Of a stretch of DNA of 64,000 bases, positions 19,098-26,289 are shown one piece after another. Each line of letters opens with the position of its first letter. Position 1 is the first letter of the stretch. The notes under the pieces were generated by a model. That model saw nothing but the letters and a program-made list of their open reading frames with translations. It made no database searches and was not told the origin of the DNA. Location of the stretch: assembly GCF_015351595.1 (NCBI RefSeq), contig NZ_JADKPT010000003.1:1-64000 (forward strand), given 5' to 3'. Both the position numbers and the translations under genes were made by a program. This stretch comes from Flavobacterium sp. LC2016-12 (GTDB taxonomy: Bacteria > Bacteroidota > Bacteroidia > Flavobacteriales > Flavobacteriaceae).

Positions 19098-19925
19098 ATG
19101 TCAATAATTACCCTTACTACTGATTACGGCTTAAAAGACCACTTTGTTGGTTCGCTAAAGGGTAAGATTCTTTCTGAATATTCAGAGGTTCAAATTGTTG
19201 ACATTTCGCATGATATAGATCCGTTTAATACTGCCGAAGCAAGTTATGTTATTGGTGCTTCCTATTTAAGTTTTCCTAAAGGAACCGTACACCTTATAGG
19301 TGTTGATATTGAGCGTAATAAAGAAAATCAGCATATTGCTATGCAATGGAACGATCATTATTTTATTTGTGCTGATAACGGAATTCTAAGTATGCTTACG
19401 CAGAAAATCGTTCCGCAGAAAATTGTCGAAATCAACATTCACGACCGTTTTCCGGCTGAATTCAGCGATTTGGATATTTTTATACAAGTGGCCTGCCATA
19501 TTGCAAAAGGCGGTTTACTGAATGTTATTGGCAAAGAAGTTGCCGGAATTAAACAGATTACTGAATTACAAGCAGTAGTTGCCAACGATGGAAATTCACT
19601 AAAAGGATATGTTATTTACATTGACCATTTTGGAAATATTGTGACCAACATCTCAAAACAGCAATTTATAGAGGTTGCCAAAGGGCGCCCGTATGAGATT
19701 GTGATGAAACCGAAAAGTATCAAAACCATTCTACCGAATTACTCAGCGATTGCAACATCTGACAAATATCCAATTAAAACTTATGAAGGTGAAAAATTGG
19801 CCATTTTTAATGAAGCTGGTTTTCTTGAAATTGCTATTTTTAGGAGTAATCCTTCAAAAGTAGGCTCTGCAAATAGTTTGTTAGGATTGAATTATCGTGA
19901 TGTTATTACGATTCAGTTTCTTTAG
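19098..19925 (+). CDS. SAM hydroxide adenosyltransferase (DUF62) family protein
   Basis: An enzyme of 275 aa in the DUF62/chlorinase-like family, which cleaves S-adenosylmethionine with hydroxide to adenosine and methionine. The N-terminal motif ITLTTDYGLKDHFVGSLKG contains the conserved Asp and Tyr of the family, and VDIERN and FICADNGIL mark the SAM site. The C-terminal beta-barrel includes YIDHFGNIVTNI. Flavobacteria carry it as a stable core gene next to phoH, as here. A TAGATTTG box (19031-19038) lies about 60 bases upstream but lacks a well-spaced TTG. The physiological role is uncertain. Confidence 0.88.
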   Translation: MSIITLTTDYGLKDHFVGSLKGKILSEYSEVQIVDISHDIDPFNTAEASYVIGASYLSFPKGTVHLIGVDIERNKENQHIAMQWNDHYFICADNGILSMLTQKIVPQKIVEINIHDRFPAEFSDLDIFIQVACHIAKGGLLNVIGKEVAGIKQITELQAVVANDGNSLKGYVIYIDHFGNIVTNISKQQFIEVAKGRPYEIVMKPKSIKTILPNYSAIATSDKYPIKTYEGEKLAIFNEAGFLEIAIFRSNPSKVGSANSLLGLNYRDVITIQFL

Positions 19926-19929
19926 AAAA

Positions 19930-20213
19930 TTTAGATTTTAGAGTTCAGTTTTTAGATTTTTGATGTGCTGAATTCGCCTTTTTTTTGTCATTTCGAGGCA
20001 CGAGAAATCCTCGCGAGAAGCTCAACAAAGATTAGATTATCGTTACGGAGTTGCTTGCGAGGATTTCTCCTTCGTCGAAATTGACAAGATTGTAGAAAAA
20101 CTATAGTTTTAGAATATTTTATTTTTTAATAAAAAGAACAATCAATTTTGATACTTTTGCGCGCGTATTAGGGTTTTAGTAAATCTAAAATCTAACATCA
20201 GAAATCTAAAATT
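19930..20213. repeat. Nested inverted repeat with REP-like core
   Basis: The spacer after the DUF62 gene has an imperfect outer inverted repeat (TTTAGATTTTAGAGTTCAG near 19930; mirrored near 20181-20213). Inside is an inner pair of about 37-base arms (19987-20023 and 20048-20085, core GAGAAATCCTCGC and GCGAGGATTTCTC). A single arm of the inner element recurs at 25328-25366. It is a REP-type palindrome of the kind scattered through Flavobacterium chromosomes. A TACTTTTG box at 20152-20159 may serve the next gene. Confidence 0.75.
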
Positions 20214-20220
20214 GCATAAT

Positions 20221-20517
20221 ATGTTCGTTAGAATAGTAAAAATGAGTTTTCACGAAGAAAAAATCCCGGACTTTCTGGAGAGTTTTGAAACCGTAAAAGA
20301 CAAAATACGAAATGCCGATGGAAATCGTTTTTTAGAATTGTATCAGGATAAAAATGACAAATGCATCTTTTTTACTTACAGTTACTGGGAAACGGAAGAA
20401 GATTTAGAAAATTACAGACAATCTGAACTTTTTAATTCTGTTTGGAGTTTTACAAAACAATTATTCAATGCAAAACCTGAGGCGTGGAGCGTAGATAAAA
20501 TAGTTAGTTTAAATTAG
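20221..20517 (+). CDS. Antibiotic biosynthesis monooxygenase-fold (ABM) protein
   Basis: A 98-aa ferredoxin-like alpha/beta protein of the ABM/putative quinol monooxygenase family. Typical features are FVRIVKMSFHEEKIPDFLESFE at the start, the strand with FLELYQD, the strand CIFFTYSYWETEEDLENYRQS, and the final helix. The start MFVRIV is used because the ATG three codons upstream adds only MHN and the family begins here. Such proteins act on small quinones or have no known activity. It precedes the gldFG genes with a repeat-filled gap and probably has its own promoter. Confidence 0.8.
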   Translation: MFVRIVKMSFHEEKIPDFLESFETVKDKIRNADGNRFLELYQDKNDKCIFFTYSYWETEEDLENYRQSELFNSVWSFTKQLFNAKPEAWSVDKIVSLN

Positions 20518-20533
20518 TTTCAAATTCATGGAC

Positions 20534-20694
20534 TTAACCGCAAGGTTCGCAAAGATTTACGCAAAGTTCGCAACTTGAAACCTGAAACAATAAAAACAAC
20601 TAAATTTAACCGCAAAGGGCGCAAAGATTATATTTATAAGGTTTTTAGAAAAGACAAAGTTCGCAAAGCTTTGTTAACTTGAAACCTGAAACAA
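20534..20694. repeat. Tandem copies of the CCGCAAAG repeat unit
   Basis: Two similar units each start with a TTAACCGCAA...CGCAAAGATT block (20534-20558 and 20606-20629) and end with the identical 18-mer ACTTGAAACCTGAAACAA (20573-20590 and 20677-20694). The same two sequence families recur at 25.4 kb and 26.1-26.3 kb. Confidence 0.75.
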
Positions 20695-20720
20695 GAAAAA
20701 CTTGAAACAAAATTAAGTAC

Positions 20721-21446
20721 ATGAAATCAATCATTTTACGAGAAATAAAATCCTTTTTTGGATCTCCTATTGGCTATTTGGTCATTGCTGTTTTCTTAAT
20801 TAGCAACGGACTTTTTTTATGGGTTTTTGAAGGGGATTATAACATATTAAATACCGGTTATGCAGATTTAACCCCGTTCTTCACCTTAGCGCCATGGATC
20901 TTGATTTTCCTGATTCCTGCTGTAACTATGAGAAGTTTTTCTGATGAAAAAAAACAGGGAACATTAGAATTGCTTTTAACCAAACCATTATCAATTTGGG
21001 AAATAGTAAACGGAAAATTTTTAGGTTCGTTATTCCTGATTGTTTTAGCAATTGTACCAACCTTTATTTATGTGAAAGTGATTTCGAATTTGGGTTTACC
21101 AGAAGGAAACATCGATATGGGAAGTACGATTGGTTCTTACTTCGGATTATTATTTTTGGTTGCTTCTTATTCTGCAATTGGGATCTTTACTTCTACCCTT
21201 TCAGAGAATCAAATCGTGGCATTTATTATTGCTGTTTTTCTTTGTTTCTTCTTCTATTTCGGCTTTCAGGGGTTGGCTTCTTTGATTCCTGGAGATTTTA
21301 ATATTGTATCAGCATTTGGTATGCAGGATCACTTTAAAAGTATGAGCCGAGGCGTGATTGATACTCGTGATGTAATTTATTTTTTAAGTATCACAGTATT
21401 ATTCCTCTCTTTTACTGTTTATCAATTAAAATCTTTTAAAGCATAA
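20721..21446 (+). CDS. gldF: Gliding motility ABC transporter permease GldF
   Basis: A membrane permease of 241 aa (ABC-2 type) with six hydrophobic helices. It matches GldF of Flavobacterium by order and by motifs such as REIKSFFGSPIGYLVIAVFL, LIPAVTMRSFSDEKKQGTLE and LLTKPLSIWEIVNGKFLG. GldF, GldG and the ATPase GldA form an ABC complex required for gliding in F. johnsoniae. Its stop overlaps the gldG start by one base. The gldA ATPase gene is not next to it, as is usual in this genus. Confidence 0.95.
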   Translation: MKSIILREIKSFFGSPIGYLVIAVFLISNGLFLWVFEGDYNILNTGYADLTPFFTLAPWILIFLIPAVTMRSFSDEKKQGTLELLLTKPLSIWEIVNGKFLGSLFLIVLAIVPTFIYVKVISNLGLPEGNIDMGSTIGSYFGLLFLVASYSAIGIFTSTLSENQIVAFIIAVFLCFFFYFGFQGLASLIPGDFNIVSAFGMQDHFKSMSRGVIDTRDVIYFLSITVLFLSFTVYQLKSFKA

Positions 21447-23131
21447 TGAAAGCATCTACTCAACAAAATATCAAAGCTTTAGGTATTACCGTTTTTGTTT
21501 TAATTGTTTTAAATGTATTGGGAACATTGTTTTTCCAACGATTTGATTTAACCAAAGACAAACGTTATACTTTATCTGAGACTTCTTTGCAAATTGTAAA
21601 ACAAGTAAGGAATCCGCTTTCGATTAAGATTTATATGCAGGGTGATCTTCCTGCAGATTTCAGACGATTACAGCAAGAAACCAAACAATTATTAGAAGAA
21701 TTCCAAGCTTATAACAACAATATTGTTTTCGAATTTGTAAATCCGATGGAAAACGAAGACGAAAGTATGGAAATGGTAAAATCTCTTTATCAAAAAGGAT
21801 TAACGCCAATAAACATCACAGTTGACGATAAAGGAAAACAATCTCAAGCGATGGTTTTTCCTTGGGCAATTGCCGTTTATGATAGCAAAGAAGTGAATAT
21901 TCCGCTGTTGAAAAACATTATGGGTGCTTCGACTGAACAAAAAGTTATCGGTTCGATTCAGCATTTAGAATATTCTATATCAGATGCTATCAATAAAATT
22001 ACCAAAGCCAAACAAAAGAAAGTCGCTTTCATAAAAGGAAATGGTGAAATGAACGAGGTTCATGTCGCGAAAATGTTGAGGCAAATTAAAGAAAGCTATT
22101 ATATTGGACCATTCACATTAGATTCAGTTTCTAAAAACCCAACCGGAACTTTAGACGCTCTTAAAAAATATGATTTGGCTATTATATCAAAACCAACGGA
22201 AACTTTTTCTGATGAAGAAAAACAGGTTTTGGATCAGTTTATCATGAATGGCGGAAAAACACTATGGTTAATCGATCAGGTTTCTGCTGATATGGACAGT
22301 TTATACAATCAATCTGGCGCTACTCTGGCCTATCCAAGAGATTTGAATCTGAACGATATGTTCTTCAAATACGGATTCAGAATTAATCCTGATTTAGTAA
22401 AAGACGAATACGGAAGTCCAATCAAACTGGCCACCGGAGAGCAAGGAAGCGCAACGCAATATCAGGAATTCAAATGGAAATACGCTCCTATTGTAATATC
22501 TTCAAGCAAACACCCAATTGTTAAAAATTTAGGCCAAATTAAATTTGATTTTGCCAGCCCGATTGACACTTTGAAAAACGGAATCAAGAAAACGGTTTTA
22601 TTACAATCGTCTCAATATTCCAAGAAAATTGGAACTCCGACCGAAATCAATTTGAATATTGTAACAGAGCAAACTACTCCTCAAGAATATTTAAATAAAG
22701 GAAACTCACCTTTAGCTGTTCTATTAGAAGGAGATTTTCATTCGGCTTTCGAGAATCGTGTTTTACCTTTCAAAGAAAATGCATTTCAGGCAAAGGGAAA
22801 AACAAACAAAATGATTATAATTGCTGATGGAGATTTAGCGCGAAATCAATTGGATAAAAACATGATGCCTGTCGAATTAGGTTATGATCAGCGTACCGGA
22901 AATTTATACGACAACAAAGATTTTATGATGAATTGCATCAATTATTTGTTAGACGATACCGGACTTATTAACATTAGAAGTAAAGATGTTGATTTGCCTT
23001 TATTAGATAAGGATAAAGTTTATGAAAACTATACAATGACGCAATTCATAACTATCGGACTTCCAATTCTAATTTTATTGGTTTTCGGACTCGTATTTAC
23101 TTACATGAGAAAAAGAAAATACAGCAAATAG
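21446..23131 (+). CDS. gldG: Gliding motility ABC transporter component GldG
   Basis: A protein of 561 aa with a membrane helix at each end (about residues 12-32 and 530-552) and a large extracytoplasmic domain between them, the standard GldG layout. The N-terminal motif RFDLTKDKRYTLSETSLQIV is typical of the GldG/ABC_transp_aux family, and VAFIKGNGEMNE with the later KKYDLAIISKP marks the DUF4350-like domain. It is translated with gldF (1-base overlap). It is part of the gliding ABC complex. Confidence 0.95.
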   Translation: MKASTQQNIKALGITVFVLIVLNVLGTLFFQRFDLTKDKRYTLSETSLQIVKQVRNPLSIKIYMQGDLPADFRRLQQETKQLLEEFQAYNNNIVFEFVNPMENEDESMEMVKSLYQKGLTPINITVDDKGKQSQAMVFPWAIAVYDSKEVNIPLLKNIMGASTEQKVIGSIQHLEYSISDAINKITKAKQKKVAFIKGNGEMNEVHVAKMLRQIKESYYIGPFTLDSVSKNPTGTLDALKKYDLAIISKPTETFSDEEKQVLDQFIMNGGKTLWLIDQVSADMDSLYNQSGATLAYPRDLNLNDMFFKYGFRINPDLVKDEYGSPIKLATGEQGSATQYQEFKWKYAPIVISSSKHPIVKNLGQIKFDFASPIDTLKNGIKKTVLLQSSQYSKKIGTPTEINLNIVTEQTTPQEYLNKGNSPLAVLLEGDFHSAFENRVLPFKENAFQAKGKTNKMIIIADGDLARNQLDKNMMPVELGYDQRTGNLYDNKDFMMNCINYLLDDTGLINIRSKDVDLPLLDKDKVYENYTMTQFITIGLPILILLVFGLVFTYMRKRKYSK

Positions 23132-23146
23132 ATGTTAATAAAAAAA

Positions 23147-23178
23147 TTGCAAAACTAAGATAGTTTACGATATATTTG
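23147..23178 (+). promoter_or_regulatory. Promoter of dnaN
   Basis: TTG (23147-23149) and TATATTTG (23171-23178) are 21 bases apart, a full -33/-7 pair. The transcript would start near 23184, leaving a leader of about 55 bases before the ATG at 23238. Confidence 0.7.
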
Positions 23179-23237
23179 TAATCCGTATATTTAGCCTCTA
23201 ATTGCTAAAAAACACATCAAAAAATAAAACAAAACAG

Positions 23238-24356
23238 ATGAAATTTATAGTATCGAGTTCGTACTTATTAAAACAATTACAAGTTTTAGGTAGTGTAATT
23301 AACAGTAACAACACGTTGCCTATTTTAGACAACTTTTTATTTGAACTAGACAATGATGCGTTGACAGTTTCGGCCTCAGATCTTGAAACTACAATGTCGG
23401 CTACATTATCAATCGATTCTAAAAGTAAAGGAAGCGTAGCTGTGCCTGCAAAACTTTTGCTTGAAATTTTAAAAACATTTCCAGAACAACCTTTAACTTT
23501 TACAGTTGAAGATAATAATACAGTTGAAATTAGTTCTAATTCAGGGAAATATGCATTAGCCTATGCAGCTGGAGAAGAATTTCCAAAATCTGTAAATCTT
23601 GAAGATCCATCTGTAACTTTAGTTCCTGCTGATGTTTTGGCAACTGCAGTAAGCAAAACTATTTTTGCTGCCGGAAACGATGATTTACGTCCGGTAATGT
23701 CTGGCGTTTTCTTCCAGTTTTCGCCAGAAGGTTTGACATTTGTTGCTACGGATGCTCATAAATTAGTAAAATATGCACGTACAGATGTAAAAGCATCTCA
23801 GGTAGCTGATTTTATTATGCCAAAGAAACCTTTGAATATCTTAAAAAGTATTTTAGGAAGTTCTGACGCTGAAGTAAAAATTGAATACAACGATTCAAAT
23901 GCGACTTTCTCATTTGACAATTATATCCTAATGTGTCGTTTGATTGATGGAAAATACCCAAATTACGAAGCGGTAATTCCAAAAGAAAATCCAAACAAAT
24001 TAATGATTGACCGTTCTTTATTTTTAAGTTCAGTTAAACGTGTTGCCATTTTCTCAAACAAAACTACGCACCAAATTCGCTTAAAAATTGCCGGAGCTGA
24101 ATTGAATGTTTCTGCAGAAGATATTGATTACTCAAACAAAGCAGAAGAAAGATTAACTTGTGATTATCAAGGAGATGATCTTCAAATTGGTTTCAACTCA
24201 CGTTTTTTAACTGAAATGTTGACTAACCTGCAATCTGACATGATCATGTTAGAGATGTCATTGCCTAACAGAGCAGGGATTCTTACGCCAGTAGACGGTT
24301 TAGAAGAAGGAGAAACTGTTACAATGTTGGTAATGCCTGTAATGTTAAATAGTTAA
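23238..24356 (+). CDS. dnaN: DNA polymerase III beta subunit (sliding clamp)
   Basis: The ring-shaped processivity clamp of the replicative polymerase, 372 aa, the family's usual length. The start MKFIVSSSYLLKQL is chosen over an upstream ATG because all clamps begin at this strand and the extra 12 codons are lysine-rich leader. Three clamp domains are recognisable; TLPILDNFLFEL, RPVMSGVFFQF and the C-terminal TMLVMPVMLN (hydrophobic cleft edge) are conserved. It sits behind gldFG as in other flavobacteria rather than beside dnaA. Confidence 0.96.
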   Translation: MKFIVSSSYLLKQLQVLGSVINSNNTLPILDNFLFELDNDALTVSASDLETTMSATLSIDSKSKGSVAVPAKLLLEILKTFPEQPLTFTVEDNNTVEISSNSGKYALAYAAGEEFPKSVNLEDPSVTLVPADVLATAVSKTIFAAGNDDLRPVMSGVFFQFSPEGLTFVATDAHKLVKYARTDVKASQVADFIMPKKPLNILKSILGSSDAEVKIEYNDSNATFSFDNYILMCRLIDGKYPNYEAVIPKENPNKLMIDRSLFLSSVKRVAIFSNKTTHQIRLKIAGAELNVSAEDIDYSNKAEERLTCDYQGDDLQIGFNSRFLTEMLTNLQSDMIMLEMSLPNRAGILTPVDGLEEGETVTMLVMPVMLNS

Positions 24357-24460
24357 CATCAAAACTTCTTTTTGTTACAGGGATTTTTTTTAGTTTCGAA
24401 TTAAAGACATATCATTGTAAAAAAAAATATCGCTATTAACCAACCATTTTTTATACCTAG

Positions 24461-24496
24461 AAACCGCAATTCTTTTTAAAAGATTTGCGGTTTTTT
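24461..24496 (+). terminator. Terminator downstream of dnaN
   Basis: Stem AAACCGCAA (24461-24469) pairs with TTGCGGTTT (24485-24493) and is followed by a T-run, about 105 bases after the dnaN stop. Confidence 0.8.
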
Positions 24497-24542
24497 ATTG
24501 AATCGATTTTAAAGCTACTCTTTGTTCTTTGTTCTTTGCTCT

Positions 24543-25193
24543 TTATTTCTTTTTAAACCCAAAATAATAATTCATTCCAAGTCCAAGTGTTGTACTATCA
24601 TAATGGGAATTTGACTTTTTTACATCAGTCAAAGCTTCACCCATATCTACACCCGTATAATATATGTTAATTGCTAAAGAATCATAATTTTTATCTGATA
24701 GTATAATATCCAGACCAAGACCAATTCCTAAAGAATGTTGCCAATCGGTTACTATATCCTTTTGAGTTTTTGACTGAGCAGGATTACTCTGATTGATTAA
24801 TGTGTAATTTTGCTGTGCTTCGATTCGGGATATATTATAACGAGGTAAAATTTGCAAGACTGCATCTCCAGCACCATACTCACCCCAAGAAAGACATATT
24901 TTTGATGTAAAACCAAAATTTAAAGCGCTTGCATTTGCTTCTGAAATACTTATCGTATTTCCTGTCTGATCTAATTTATTATAATCCTCTAATCTTCCAA
25001 AATAATAGCTTACGGAAGCTTCAGGTTTAAAAAATTTATAAACTCTAACATCAACTCCTGATGTTACTTCTAAATAACCCGATTCCTGAAAATCAGTATG
25101 GCGATAATAAGTTCCACCAGCAAAAGCTCTTACCTGAGCGTTCAAACTAACCGAAAATAAAACAAATAGAAAATAAAAAGTAGTTTTCTTCAT
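24543..25193 (-). CDS. Outer membrane beta-barrel protein (hypothetical)
   Basis: A 216-aa protein with a signal peptide (MKKTTFYFLFVLFSVSLNAQ) and alternating strands rich in aromatic residues ending in GLGMNYYFGFKKK, like OmpA-type or small porin barrels. Repeated strand motifs, for example ALNFGFTSKICLSWG and GIGLGLDIILSD, fit an eight-stranded barrel. It may have its own promoter and is convergent with dnaN. No specific function can be assigned. Confidence 0.7.
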   Translation of the reverse strand: MKKTTFYFLFVLFSVSLNAQVRAFAGGTYYRHTDFQESGYLEVTSGVDVRVYKFFKPEASVSYYFGRLEDYNKLDQTGNTISISEANASALNFGFTSKICLSWGEYGAGDAVLQILPRYNISRIEAQQNYTLINQSNPAQSKTQKDIVTDWQHSLGIGLGLDIILSDKNYDSLAINIYYTGVDMGEALTDVKKSNSHYDSTTLGLGMNYYFGFKKK

Positions 25194-25327
25194 ACCGAGA
25201 ATCGTATTTTACTCTAAATCAATAAATTAGTTTTTACTGATATTTTTGTACTAAAATACTTTATTTTAATTTACCTGATAAATCATTCTGCTAAATGATT
25301 TTGCATTTTAAATTCTGAAATACTTTG

Positions 25328-25366
25328 TCGAGCTACTTGCGGGGATTTCTCCTTCGTCGAAATGAC
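25328..25366. repeat. Single arm of the REP-like repeat
   Basis: The block around GGGGATTTCTCCTTCGTCG matches the right arm of the palindrome at 20048-20085 (one arm only, so no hairpin of its own). It is followed by GAAACCTGAAACTTGAAAC units (25403-25440). Confidence 0.7.
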
Positions 25367-25449
25367 AAAACTGAAACAAAAAAACGAAAATAAAAACCAA
25401 AGTCTGAAACCTGAAACTTGAAACAAACAAAAACCTGAAACTTTTTTTT

Positions 25450-25457
25450 TAACTTTG
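25450..25457 (+). promoter_or_regulatory. -7 element directly before the dsbA-like gene
   Basis: TAACTTTG matches TAnnTTTG exactly and ends 4 bases before the ATG at 25462. Transcription would begin at or within a few bases of the start codon, implying a leaderless or nearly leaderless mRNA. No well-spaced TTG is visible. Confidence 0.5.
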
Positions 25458-25461
25458 ATAT

Positions 25462-26091
25462 ATGAAAATAGAAATTTGGTCGGACATCATGTGTCCGTTT
25501 TGTTATATCGGAAAAAGACAATTGGAAACCGCTTTAAAGGAGTTTCCCGGAAATGATTTTGAAATTGAGTGGAAAAGCTTTCAACTTGATCCAACTATTA
25601 CACCGCAATCAGGAAAAGACGTTTATACGTTTTTAGCCGAACGAAAAGGTATTTCAGTTGAACAATCTATAGAAATGCATAAAGGTGTAGTAGAACGCGC
25701 AAAAAGCGTTGGTTTGGATTATCATTTTGACAAAGCTATTATTTCAAATTCACTTACAGCACATCGTATTATCCATTTGGCGAAAGCTAAAAATCTAGGC
25801 GATGAAATGGAAGAGATTTTCTTTAAAGCTTATTTCACTGATGGAAAAGATCTAAATGATACTCAAACTTTAATTGAACTGGGAATTCAGGCTGGATTAG
25901 ATTCAAATGAAGTAAAGGAAGTCGTAGAGAATGAAAACCTTTATTTAAGAGATGTAAAAGGCGATATTAAAGAAGCTCAGGAAATTGGTGTGCAAGGAGT
26001 TCCGTTTTTTGTTTTTGATCGGAAATATGCTGTTTCTGGTGCTCAGCCGGTTGAGGCTTTTGTAAATACAATTAAAGAAGTACAGAAATAA
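25462..26091 (+). CDS. DsbA-family (FrnE-like) thioredoxin-fold oxidoreductase
   Basis: A cytoplasmic DsbA-fold protein of 209 aa without a signal peptide. The redox pair C11-P-F-C14 sits right after the first strand in DIMCPFCYIG, and the conserved cis-proline region is VQGVPFFVF near residue 177. The helical insert between them is typical of the FrnE/2-hydroxychromene isomerase-like group. It probably acts in thiol redox or detoxification; the substrate is not known. The -7 box ends four bases before the ATG, so the mRNA may lack a 5' leader. Confidence 0.9.
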   Translation: MKIEIWSDIMCPFCYIGKRQLETALKEFPGNDFEIEWKSFQLDPTITPQSGKDVYTFLAERKGISVEQSIEMHKGVVERAKSVGLDYHFDKAIISNSLTAHRIIHLAKAKNLGDEMEEIFFKAYFTDGKDLNDTQTLIELGIQAGLDSNEVKEVVENENLYLRDVKGDIKEAQEIGVQGVPFFVFDRKYAVSGAQPVEAFVNTIKEVQK

Positions 26092-26288
26092 TTTTAGATT
26101 TTAGAGTTCAGATTTTAGATTAGTGAACTTTGAGATTTTACCGCAAAGAACGAAAAGATATTAGTGACCTTTTTAGATAAAAAAAGTTCGCAAAGCTTTA
26201 TGTAAATCTTTGCGAACCCTGCGTAAAACCTTTGCGTTCTTTGCGGTTAATTTCAGCAATCTAAAATCTGAACTCTAAAATCTAAAAT
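26091..26288. repeat. 198-bp triple-nested inverted repeat element
   Basis: Three nested palindromes fill the whole gap between two convergent genes. The outer arms are 31 bases and perfect (26091-26121 with 26258-26288; core TTAGAGTTCAGATTTTAGAT). The middle arms are 13 bases (ACCGCAAAGAACG at 26140-26152, CGTTCTTTGCGGT at 26235-26247). The inner arms are 10 bases (GTTCGCAAAG at 26186-26195, CTTTGCGAAC at 26208-26217). It can fold into one long stem and could act as a two-way terminator; it is MITE/REP-like. Confidence 0.85.
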
Positions 26289-26289
26289 C

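Noticed and set aside
26140..26247. CRISPR-like or tandem-repeat array in the convergent gap
   Set aside because: Repeats are inverted and concentric, not evenly spaced direct repeats with unique spacers.
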